From Anaerocolumna chitinilytica (GTDB lineage: Bacteria; Bacillota; Clostridia; Lachnospirales; Lachnospiraceae): a DNA stretch of 64,000 nucleotides. Location: the NCBI RefSeq assembly GCF_014218355.1, contig NZ_AP023368.1, positions 5,457,501-5,521,500 of the forward strand. Reading direction: 5' to 3'. Made by a program: the position numbers and the translations under genes. The notes beneath the pieces are model-generated. The model saw only the letters and a program-made list of their open reading frames with translations, had not been told where the DNA came from and did no database searches. Of the stretch, positions 46,271 through 53,795 are shown piece after piece; the stretch's first letter is position 1; each line of letters starts with the position of its first letter.

Positions 46271-46301
46271 TGCTATTCGGTAAATAAACCATGCTATTTG
46301 G
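46271..46301 (-). promoter_or_regulatory. LytTR-type direct repeat, site C (peptide gene)
   Basis: Plus-strand halves TGCTATTCGG (46271) and TGCTATTTGG (46292), period 21 bp, the best-matching pair of the four. It is 60 bp upstream of the peptide gene. Minus-strand ATTGT at 46263 to 46259. Confidence 0.85.
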
Positions 46302-46378
46302 TATGTTATCAGAAAGACTGGTGATAAACATTTTTTTCTAATTAGGATTAAAATAACAATAGGTTTGTGATAAAATAG

Positions 46379-46406
46379 AACTATACATCGAAACTCGATG
46401 ATAGTT
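46379..46406 (+). promoter_or_regulatory. Hairpin in the 5' leader of the sensor kinase gene
   Basis: AACTAT, bulged A, CATCGA, loop AAC, TCGATG, ATAGTT: a 12-bp stem lying just after a weak -10 (TAAAAT at 46370) and 24 bases before the kinase ATG. No U-run follows, so it is not a terminator. Confidence 0.55.
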
Positions 46407-46430
46407 CTTATGTTACTTAGGAGATATTTT

Positions 46431-47747
46431 ATGAATAGTAATTTTGTTTCTGTAAGCATTGATATTACTTATAATTTATTGGCTTTGTTAGTTTTAGATA
46501 AATACTGTGATTATTTTCTGACACGTTCTCAATCAGATAAACTGTATATAAAACGGCTGTATTTTTATATCCCGGTACAAATCTTACTAAGCATTCTATC
46601 AATCGATACCGTTATCTTTACTACTTTGCTGTTTGTAAGTTATTTATTGTACATCAACCTTTTTTACATTACAGAATTTAAAAAAGGCCTTCTCTTTGTA
46701 CTCAAGTTTTTTCTCATTTTTTATGGTTTATCTGGAATTGCTTTTATCGTAATATCTTTTTTTATGGATTTTTTATCAGGCCTGATTGGCTTGTTTGATA
46801 ATAATTTTTATCAAAACCTTAAAGGAATCATAGTTAATACTCTGGCTTATATAATATCCTGCTTCTATCTGCATCATAAAAAGCTGAAGCACCAACCAGT
46901 TAACAATCCCTATAAGAGGTATGTTTATCTAATCTTAGGATTAATTATTTTTGTATTAAGTACTTTTATAATCTATATCTATACTTTAAACTCTTCAAAA
47001 GAAGCATTGGAGAATATTGTTACAATCATTTTCCTAATAAATATTCTAATGATTGTACTAATCCTATCCATCTACGAAAAAATCGTTGACTCTCTTCAGG
47101 AAGCAGCCCTGAAACAATTACAGCAGCAAAAATATGAACTTGCACAGAGTTATTATGAAGAACTAAGTGAGAAATCCAAGCAACTGGTGTCTCTTCGACA
47201 TGACTTTAAAAATCATCTGAATATTATTGCAGGGCGCTTGGAGCAAAAGGATTATACAGAGGCTCTTTCCTATCTGGAAAGGATTACAGCTGTTACGAAA
47301 TCTGCCGGAGATTTGATTATTACGAATAATGCTACTGTCTCTGCTATTCTTCAATCAAAAAAAGTAGAGTGTGAAAGAAAAGGCATAGGGTTTACTTATA
47401 CCGCTGCCTTTGAGAAAATATATAAATTAACAGATATGGATTTTACGATAATACTTGGCAATATACTGGATAATGCCATTGAAGCACAGGAAGAGGTGAG
47501 GGCAGGTAAATACCTAGCCGTTTCCATCACACAGGCAGATACCTATCTTGTTATCCAGTGTGAAAACCCCTATCTGGCAAGTCCTATGAAGAAGAACGGA
47601 CGCCTGGTAACCTCTAAAAAAGATAGCGAATTTCATGGGGTAGGGCTATTAAACGTCTCTGATGTATGCGAAAGGTACGGCGGTGACTTCCATTATACCT
47701 ATGATAATTCCATCTTTACGGTCAGAATTATGCTTCCTAATTATTAG
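46431..47747 (+). CDS. GHKL-type sensor histidine kinase (AgrC/ComD-like)
   Basis: 438 residues from the ATG after TAGGAGATATTTT. The N-terminal 215 residues form about six TM helices, the peptide-sensing module of HPK10 kinases. The kinase core has the H-box SLRHDFKNHLNII, the N-box ILGNILDNAIEAQE and a late G-box GVGLLNV. It should sense the exported 46053 peptide and phosphorylate the LytTR regulator. Unlike most Agr/Com systems it is transcribed toward its regulator, with the two stop codons overlapping by 4 bp. Confidence 0.93.
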   Translation: MNSNFVSVSIDITYNLLALLVLDKYCDYFLTRSQSDKLYIKRLYFYIPVQILLSILSIDTVIFTTLLFVSYLLYINLFYITEFKKGLLFVLKFFLIFYGLSGIAFIVISFFMDFLSGLIGLFDNNFYQNLKGIIVNTLAYIISCFYLHHKKLKHQPVNNPYKRYVYLILGLIIFVLSTFIIYIYTLNSSKEALENIVTIIFLINILMIVLILSIYEKIVDSLQEAALKQLQQQKYELAQSYYEELSEKSKQLVSLRHDFKNHLNIIAGRLEQKDYTEALSYLERITAVTKSAGDLIITNNATVSAILQSKKVECERKGIGFTYTAAFEKIYKLTDMDFTIILGNILDNAIEAQEEVRAGKYLAVSITQADTYLVIQCENPYLASPMKKNGRLVTSKKDSEFHGVGLLNVSDVCERYGGDFHYTYDNSIFTVRIMLPNY

Positions 47748-48499
47748 AATGTCTGCTCCTGGAGCTTTACATATATCCTATTCATAAATCGTTCCTTGAT
47801 GTCCTTATAATACTTTCTGCTGACCGGTACTTCTATGTAGTCTGCTAAGACTATGGTGTTCTTACCGACTTCCTGTATCATGTCAAAGTTCACAATATAA
47901 CCTTGGTGAACATAGCAGAATTTATTAACGTCCAATTTCTCGTATAATTGGGACAGTGTCTCATAGCAGGCATATTCATTATCTCCGGTGCGGATAATAC
48001 TTGTATTGCGTTTCTTTTCTATATATTTTATCTTCGTTATTTCGATGTATACATCTGTGTTTTTAATTTTAACTTCCAGATATCTCTTTCTGGCACTGAT
48101 TTGGTCTCTCTTAAAGTCAATGGCTGCCGTAGCAAGGGACATAACTTTCTTAAGCTTTGTATAATCCACCGGCTTTACCAGGTAATTAAGAGCATTTACC
48201 TCAAAAGCCCCCAGCGCATAATTATCAAAGCTGGTTGCAAATATGATTATGACATCCTCGTCCTTTTTTCTAATCTCTCTAGCGGTCTCCATACCGGATA
48301 ACCCACCCATTTCAATGTCCAGCACCAGGATATGAAAAATGGTTTCCTCATACTGAGACAGCAATTTTTCTCCGCTGCTGAATCTGCATATATCCAGCTT
48401 GTTTCCGCTTTCATTTTCATAGGTCTTTAACAAATTGCTCAGTTCATCCTGATAATAGATTTCATCATCGCATATGGCGATTCGATATTGACTTAGCAT
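47744..48499 (-). CDS. LytTR-family response regulator (AgrA/ComE-like)
   Basis: 251 residues from MLSQYRIAICDDE (a start 18 bp earlier is possible). Receiver domain with the acidic pair CDDE, phospho-Asp in LVLDIEMGGLSG and Lys in NYLVKPVD; C-terminal LytTR DNA-binding domain (RYLEVKIKNTDVYIEITKI ... FCYVHQGYIVNFDMIQEV). LytTR proteins bind direct repeats spaced two helical turns apart, exactly the form of sites A-D; site D lies 94 bp upstream of its own start, implying autoregulation. Confidence 0.95.
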   Translation of the reverse strand: MLSQYRIAICDDEIYYQDELSNLLKTYENESGNKLDICRFSSGEKLLSQYEETIFHILVLDIEMGGLSGMETAREIRKKDEDVIIIFATSFDNYALGAFEVNALNYLVKPVDYTKLKKVMSLATAAIDFKRDQISARKRYLEVKIKNTDVYIEITKIKYIEKKRNTSIIRTGDNEYACYETLSQLYEKLDVNKFCYVHQGYIVNFDMIQEVGKNTIVLADYIEVPVSRKYYKDIKERFMNRIYVKLQEQTF

Positions 48500-48592
48500 A
48501 TCCCTTATCCTTTTCATTATGGAGTTTCTTTCAAATGGTATCTCTTTATGACTATATTTTAATAGGAAGCTGAAACCAAATCAACCCCTGTA

Positions 48593-48623
48593 TGCTATTC
48601 TGCATAAAAACAGTGGTATTTAG
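48593..48623 (-). promoter_or_regulatory. LytTR-type direct repeat, site D (regulator gene)
   Basis: Plus-strand halves TGCTATTCTG (48593) and TGGTATTTAG (48614), period 21 bp. It is the most diverged copy and lacks the ATTGT at the usual offset. Confidence 0.65.
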
Positions 48624-48649
48624 CCAAATAATGAAACCGCTCCATATAA

Positions 48650-48684
48650 AAAGATGCTCACTTAGTGAAACTGCGAGCATCTTT
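48650..48684 (-). terminator. Terminator of the OYE-family gene
   Basis: Perfect 10-bp stem AAAGATGCTC/GAGCATCTTT with T-rich flank on the minus strand (TTTTTATATGG). Confidence 0.75.
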
Positions 48685-48797
48685 CTTATAAACTTACCTA
48701 TTCTTATAAAACATATTATTATTAACTTACCTATATGAACCAGGCCCAAAACTTTGCTGATTACCTATCGGGAAAAGCTGACTCTTTGGTATTTATC

Positions 48798-49871
48798 TTA
48801 GTTGTTAAAGATACAATTTGTCTCTTTTCCGAAGCACTTCGAACAGGATATACACTTTGCCGGTGTCCTATCTCCGCTCAACCAGCGGTTAACCAGCTCC
48901 GGCTCTCGTATAAATGGCCGGCAAAGGGATATATATTCTATGTTCGTTTTTGCTATTACCTCTTCTATCTTGGTAAAATCCCGGTTTCCGCCTACTAATA
49001 TAACCGGAATATCAATTTCTTCTGCAATTTGTGCAGCATACTGTTTGAAATAGGATTCCGTTTCAGGAGTGATTTTTCTAATAGTCCCCTCATTCACCCT
49101 CGCTGATGGAATACCGCCGCTGATTTCAATCGCTGTTACCCCGGTATCCTGCAGCATTTTACAGACATGTCTGCAATCTTCAAAGGTAAGCCCGCCTTCC
49201 ATGAAGTCATCACAATTGACTTTCACAAGCACCGGATATTCTTCTCCTACTACTGCTCTTACCCGCTGTATGGTTTCCACTACAGCTCTTGCTCTGTTTT
49301 CTATGGTACCGCCGTATTCATCGGTTCTTCGATTGTAATAAGGGGTAAGAAATCTGCTCAGAAGATATCCATGAGCAACATGGATTTGCACTCCGTCAAA
49401 CCCTGCCTTTTTTGCTCTAGCGGCTCCATTGGCAAAAGCCTCCTCCATCTTATGAATATCTTCTATGGTCATTTCTTTTGGTACTGTCTGATATACCAGA
49501 TCAGTTACTTCACTTGGACCCCATAATTCACCCTCTAAGGTACTTTTATTCTGTGCCCCGTTGCACACAAGCTGTACTATGATATTTGTATCATAGCTAT
49601 GGATAATATCAGTCAAATTCTTATATTCTTCAATAAAAGAGTCGTCATAAATTCCCATTTGACCAGGAACTAACTTTTCTGCATCTGTAACATTTGTTAA
49701 TCCGGTTATAATAGTGCCAACTCCGCCTTTTGCAAGGTTTTCATAGAGTTGAAGCAACTTTTGTGTGGTATGTCCTTTTTCATCTGCTCTTCCGTCATGG
49801 GTTGCCGAGCGGATTATTCTGTTTTTCATCCGCATACCTGATAGTTCAGTGGTATCAAATAATGTTCTCAT
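48798..49871 (-). CDS. NADH:flavin oxidoreductase, Old Yellow Enzyme family
   Basis: FMN-dependent TIM-barrel oxidoreductase, 357 residues. Typical segments: NRIIRSATHDGRADEKGH, MGIYDDSF, FDGVQIHVAHGYLLSRFL, NRRTDEYGGTIENRAR and VGGNRDF. After the barrel it retains a cysteine cluster (CISCSKC ... NC) like that of 2,4-dienoyl-CoA reductases but ends there, with no second flavin/NAD domain. Substrate unknown. Monocistronic with own terminator. Confidence 0.92.
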   Translation of the reverse strand: MRTLFDTTELSGMRMKNRIIRSATHDGRADEKGHTTQKLLQLYENLAKGGVGTIITGLTNVTDAEKLVPGQMGIYDDSFIEEYKNLTDIIHSYDTNIIVQLVCNGAQNKSTLEGELWGPSEVTDLVYQTVPKEMTIEDIHKMEEAFANGAARAKKAGFDGVQIHVAHGYLLSRFLTPYYNRRTDEYGGTIENRARAVVETIQRVRAVVGEEYPVLVKVNCDDFMEGGLTFEDCRHVCKMLQDTGVTAIEISGGIPSARVNEGTIRKITPETESYFKQYAAQIAEEIDIPVILVGGNRDFTKIEEVIAKTNIEYISLCRPFIREPELVNRWLSGDRTPAKCISCSKCFGKETNCIFNN

Positions 49872-50070
49872 TTAGTCGCTCCTTTAATAGATATTTATTG
49901 TATAATCCATTGATATACATAGGTTGAGTTCCTGCTCTTGTTCTCTTTTTCATTCAATTATATTTTGGAATTCATATTATATGTATATGCATATATTATT
50001 CGTTTCATCTATAATTGTCAAGCAGTTTTTCTTGAAAACACTATCCATCGTAACCAGCAGCAAAAAGTAA

Positions 50071-50424
50071 TTAGCTTCTATCTCCAAGTGCAACTAAGAT
50101 CTGATTCGTCCTTTTTTCCAGATAATTTTCAATATAATCATGCTCTTCGTCATTAACAACAAAAAAGTTTGCATAGTAATTGGGATCAGGGTTTCCGCCC
50201 ACACCCCCATAATATTTTATCCCATCGATTATCACAACATAATCATTATACCAGGATGAAAACACAGTCCCAAGTGGCCTATCCGGCTTCCCATTAAATC
50301 CAAGAAACTCACAGACTTTTCCTTGCTCTCTTAAATACTTAATAAATCCGATAATCGGTTCTTCCATTGGATTTTTAAAATATTTATCCGGTATGATAAT
50401 ATCAATTTTATTATCAGATGTCAT
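50071..50424 (-). CDS. Hypothetical protein, 117 aa
   Basis: The start chosen is the ATG after AGGAGGAG (MTSDNKIDII); a longer frame exists but lacks a site. Contains IIGFIKYLREQGKVCEFLGF and IIDGIKYYGGVGGNPDPNYY, then an acidic DEEHDYIENYLE. No signal peptide or TM. I do not recognise the family; the length and site make it a credible gene. Confidence 0.65.
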   Translation of the reverse strand: MTSDNKIDIIIPDKYFKNPMEEPIIGFIKYLREQGKVCEFLGFNGKPDRPLGTVFSSWYNDYVVIIDGIKYYGGVGGNPDPNYYANFFVVNDEEHDYIENYLEKRTNQILVALGDRS

Positions 50425-50567
50425 GAAACTCCTCCTCATAAGACTATACTGCACTCCAAATCCATGGTATTATTATACAGTAAATATTTAACTATAAGCA
50501 ATACCTTTCTTAAACACGGCAGCTAAAATCGTTATAAAAAATAATGAATGTCAATACTAATAATGTC

Positions 50568-50596
50568 TTGCAAATGATTAAAATTAATTATACATT
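50568..50596 (+). promoter_or_regulatory. Candidate promoter for the G1P dehydrogenase gene
   Basis: TTGCAA, 17-base spacer, TACATT, 90 bp before the start. Confidence 0.45.
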
Positions 50597-50685
50597 TATA
50601 AGAGAACAGGTTGAAAGCTCAGACTTTTTCAATTATGCTTTACCAATATACAATGAATGATTAGGTATTCACGAAAGGAGTTATT

Positions 50686-51750
50686 ATGGGTATATCCATG
50701 CACAGAATAGAAATACCAACTATTATGGAGGTCGACAGTAACAGACTTGTACATGTGGGTTCCTATATTGAGAGGGCCGGAATCTCGAATGTTGCAGTTT
50801 TTTTTGGTGAGGGAATAAGGGATCTCTTCGGAGAAGTTATCCTGGATTCTATTCAAAAAAAGCCCTCCCTCAACCTGCTGAATACTTATGATTATGATGA
50901 TATCCGCCTGGAAAGCCTGATATCAATAGCCTTTACCCTTCCCAAAAATATTGATGCTATTATAGGCGTCGGAGGCGGTAAGGTATTAGATGCTTCCAAA
51001 TACATTGCTTTTCTCAATAATGTACATTTTATAAGTATTCCTACTTCCACCTCTAATGACGGCTTCTCCAGTTCAGGGTGTTCGCTGATTATAGACGGGA
51101 AGAGAACATCCGTACAAGCAGCCATGCCCTTTGGATTAATCGTCGATCTTGATGTTATAAAAAATGCCCCGGCAAAATTTATATACTCCGGTCTGGGTGA
51201 TATCGTATCAAAGATTACTGCTATTTATGACTGGTATTTTGAAGAGCATAATCACAAAGCGAAGGTAGACGATTTTGCTGCAATGCTTGCCCGAAAGTCC
51301 GTCAACAGTATTGTACGTATGCCTTATACCGATATTACCGAAAAGTATTTCTTAAAGGAAATGGTGGACTCTCTGACTATGAGCGGAATCTCCATGGAAA
51401 TAGCCGGCAGCAGCGCACCTGCCAGCGGAAGTGAACATCTCATCTCCCATGCCCTCGATAAAGTTGTAGCTTTTCCTCAGCTCCACGGAATCCAAGTTGG
51501 CGTTGCCACCTATCTGATGAGTTTAGTCCAAGAGCACCGGTATGAGAGAATAGAGAAATTCCTAAGCGAAACAGGCTTTTTTGATTACGTTGAAACATTG
51601 GGTATGAAGGCTGATGATTTTGAAGAGGCAATTGATTTTGCACCATCTATTAAAGTAAACAGACATACCTTTATCCATGTGGAAGAGAATCGTCTGAAAG
51701 CTAAAATGCTTCTAAGAGAAAATGACATACTACGAAGGGTACTTAAGTAA
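50686..51750 (+). CDS. Glycerol-1-phosphate dehydrogenase family protein (AraM/EgsA-like)
   Basis: 354 residues of the iron/zinc-dependent dehydrogenase superfamily. NAD loop IIGVGGGKVLDASKYIAF, the G1PDH hallmark SIPTSTSNDGFSSSGCS, and metal-binding histidines in EHLISHALDK and PQLHGIQVGVA. These enzymes make sn-glycerol-1-phosphate, the archaeal-type stereoisomer; Bacillus AraM is a known bacterial case. ATG follows AAAGGAG. No partner prenyltransferase gene is in view. Confidence 0.88.
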   Translation: MGISMHRIEIPTIMEVDSNRLVHVGSYIERAGISNVAVFFGEGIRDLFGEVILDSIQKKPSLNLLNTYDYDDIRLESLISIAFTLPKNIDAIIGVGGGKVLDASKYIAFLNNVHFISIPTSTSNDGFSSSGCSLIIDGKRTSVQAAMPFGLIVDLDVIKNAPAKFIYSGLGDIVSKITAIYDWYFEEHNHKAKVDDFAAMLARKSVNSIVRMPYTDITEKYFLKEMVDSLTMSGISMEIAGSSAPASGSEHLISHALDKVVAFPQLHGIQVGVATYLMSLVQEHRYERIEKFLSETGFFDYVETLGMKADDFEEAIDFAPSIKVNRHTFIHVEENRLKAKMLLRENDILRRVLK

Positions 51751-51774
51751 TGACATGTAAAGGGGGGTAGGAGC

Positions 51775-51852
51775 ATGCTTATCATACGGGAACTTTTGGA
51801 TAGCGATATGCTGGAAGTGACTTACTCGTCTTCATCCTGCTCTGCACTGTAA
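51775..51852 (+). pseudogene. Truncated ORF, possibly an acetyltransferase start
   Basis: A 25-residue frame (MLIIRELLDSDMLEVTYSSS...) with a strong site, AAAGGGGGGTAGGAG, placed 24 bp after the dehydrogenase gene. The opening resembles the first strand and helix of GNAT acetyltransferases. It runs straight into the 3' end of the opposite-strand gene at 51822, suggesting a deletion or insertion junction near there. Low certainty. Confidence 0.35.
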
Positions 51853-52289
51853 TAATGGACTCCTACCCTCTTTAATACCAGATAATGAGCGCCTTTTAGT
51901 GACTTAATCGTTAACTTTAATTCATATTGCTTTCTTACATCCATTAATGACTCGTTGGCATCTGTTATTAAGGTATGTACATCGTAACTATTCTTAAAAT
52001 CTATTGTTTCAAATTGTGGTATATTAAAATTCTTATCTTGCAATGTATAAGAGATCTTATCGATATAATCTTTTTTTCCGTCATATCCAATATACTCAAA
52101 ATAGAGTGAATCATGATTTGTTCCGTTTATCTTAATAGATGTATAGGTTGCCATCCATTCATCGTCTTTTCCATAAAACGCGCATACACCATCTTTTGTT
52201 TCATTGTATTTTGCTACAAACTTTATACATGTAACAATTATTACGACTGTTAATGCAATTAACCCAATTATATATATACGTTTTTTCAT
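51822..52289 (-). CDS. Membrane-anchored or secreted hypothetical protein
   Basis: 155 residues; N-terminal TM/signal helix (IYIIGLIALTVVIIVTCIKF) and an extracytoplasmic beta-rich domain (DEWMATYTSIKINGT, DSLYFEYIGYDGK), ending in acidic EQDEDE. No family recognised. RBS AAGGAGGAG precedes the ATG. It is convergent with the truncated ORF above. Confidence 0.75.
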   Translation of the reverse strand: MKKRIYIIGLIALTVVIIVTCIKFVAKYNETKDGVCAFYGKDDEWMATYTSIKINGTNHDSLYFEYIGYDGKKDYIDKISYTLQDKNFNIPQFETIDFKNSYDVHTLITDANESLMDVRKQYELKLTIKSLKGAHYLVLKRVGVHYYSAEQDEDE

Positions 52290-52499
52290 ATCTCCTCCTT
52301 TTTATCTCATATCATTTAGATACAAAGTAATTTTTCTGCTTACTTTTATATGGAATAATATCTATTATACTTATACTATCCAAGTAGTCAACTACTGCTT
52401 GTACTATCTTCATAACAGTACATATCCTTATGGCTAGCATTCATTTTATTTATAATTAATTTATCGAAAATATATTTTATAAAATTTAATTTTACCCTA

Positions 52500-52528
52500 T
52501 TGACATTATTACTAGTTAGTAGTATATT
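52500..52528 (+). promoter_or_regulatory. Promoter and possible operator of the MarR gene
   Basis: Perfect TTGACA, 17-base spacer, TATATT. The spacer contains a small palindrome TACTA-GT-TAGTA that could be an autoregulatory operator. The -10 ends seven bases before the ATG. Confidence 0.65.
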
Positions 52529-52534
52529 AGAGCC

Positions 52535-52978
52535 ATGGAAAATAAATCATTATTAAATACACAAACCGAATTGAATATGCAGACCCTGCGGATATTGAAC
52601 CGATGCAGCCAAAGTGTTCATAAGAAAGAGCTCAGTGTTATTAAGGATAGCGGACTTACCGCCTCCCAGTTCGAAGTTCTGGAAGTCCTCCGAGATCTTG
52701 GAGATTTAAGAATTAGCGACATCATTGAGAAGATACTTGCTACCGGCGGCAACATGACAGTTGTTATTGATAATCTGGCAAAGGATGGATTGGTACAGCA
52801 ATCAGTAGATCCTCAGGATAAGAGAGTAAAGCTTATTCGAATAAGCGATAAAGGAAAAGCCCTGATGGATGATCTGATTCCCCGTTATCTGGATAATATT
52901 AATACAATCTTTGATAAGCTGCCAGAAGCAGAGAAAAAAACCTTAAGAGAAATTCTAACAAAACTATCAGGCTTATAA
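52535..52978 (+). CDS. MarR-family transcriptional regulator
   Basis: 147 residues with the winged-helix core: LTASQFEVLEVLRDLGDLRI, SDIIEKILATGGNMTVVIDN and the wing DPQDKRVKLIRISDKGKAL. No ribosome binding site precedes the ATG, and the predicted transcription start falls on it, so the mRNA may be leaderless. It lies 75 bp before a nitroreductase gene, its likely target, as is common for this pairing. Confidence 0.93.
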   Translation: MENKSLLNTQTELNMQTLRILNRCSQSVHKKELSVIKDSGLTASQFEVLEVLRDLGDLRISDIIEKILATGGNMTVVIDNLAKDGLVQQSVDPQDKRVKLIRISDKGKALMDDLIPRYLDNINTIFDKLPEAEKKTLREILTKLSGL

Positions 52979-53053
52979 AATCTTAGACTGACAGGGTATA
53001 GCAAAATACATTTTTAAACACAATATTATTATATTAAATCAGGAGGATTTACC

Positions 53054-53653
53054 ATGAAGAATTTTTTAGAAGCAATTGAAAACAGACGTACTGTATATGC
53101 ATTTAGTAAAGAATCACCCATATCCGATGAAAGAATTCAAGAAATTGTAGGGCTTGCCGTAAAGCATTCTCCTTCCGCTTTCAATTCTCAGAGCAGCAAG
53201 GTTGTATTATTATTCGGAAGCGAACACGATAAGCTTTGGGATATCGCTCTGGAAGCCTTAAGAAAAATTGTTCCTGCAGAGAGCTTCGCTTCCACAGAGG
53301 AAAAGATTGCATCCTTTAAGGCAGGACATGGAACTGTCCTCTACTTTGATGATAACGGTATTGTAGAATATCTGCAAAAAGAATACTCCCTATACAAAGA
53401 TAACTTCCCTGTATGGGCTCAGCAATCAAATGGTATGTTACAGCTTGTCGTATGGACTGCATTGGAAGATGAAGGACTCGGTGCCTCCCTCCAGCACTAC
53501 AACGAACTGATTGAGGAAGCTGTTAAGAAGGAATGGAATCTTCCTGCTTCCTACAAATTAATCGGCCAGATGCCTTTTGGTAAACCTACCGCCGCTCCCG
53601 GTGAGAAATCTTTTGTACCACTGGAAGAACGTTTTAAGGTATTTGGAGCTTAA
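53054..53653 (+). CDS. Nitroreductase-family protein
   Basis: FMN-dependent oxidoreductase fold, 199 residues: AIENRRTVYAFSKESPISDE at the N-terminus, HSPSAFNSQSSKVVLLFG and the late LGASLQHYNELI and GQMPFGKPTAAPGEKSFVPL. These features place it in the YdgI/HBN1-like nitroreductase group. ATG follows AGGAGG. It probably acts on quinones or nitro compounds under MarR control. Confidence 0.92.
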   Translation: MKNFLEAIENRRTVYAFSKESPISDERIQEIVGLAVKHSPSAFNSQSSKVVLLFGSEHDKLWDIALEALRKIVPAESFASTEEKIASFKAGHGTVLYFDDNGIVEYLQKEYSLYKDNFPVWAQQSNGMLQLVVWTALEDEGLGASLQHYNELIEEAVKKEWNLPASYKLIGQMPFGKPTAAPGEKSFVPLEERFKVFGA

Positions 53654-53707
53654 GCTTATTCCTAAAAATTTCGATAGATTAACCCCTTTTAACTCCCCTC
53701 CAAAAGA

Positions 53708-53734
53708 TGAGGCAAGGTTTTATACCTTGCCTCA
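53708..53734 (+). terminator. Terminator of the nitroreductase gene
   Basis: ATGAGGCAAGG, short loop, CCTTGCCTCAT, then TTCCGTTTT. Confidence 0.8.
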
Positions 53735-53795
53735 TTTCCGTTTTAAAACATATTATCCTGTTTCACTACATATTGCCTTTAGTATTCAGTGCTTA

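Noticed and set aside
36496..48517. Agr-type thiolactone system (AgrB/AgrD)
   Set aside because: No AgrB-like protease is present, and the peptide has a GG leader with a C39 exporter, so it is Com/Blp-like despite the single Cys in the core.
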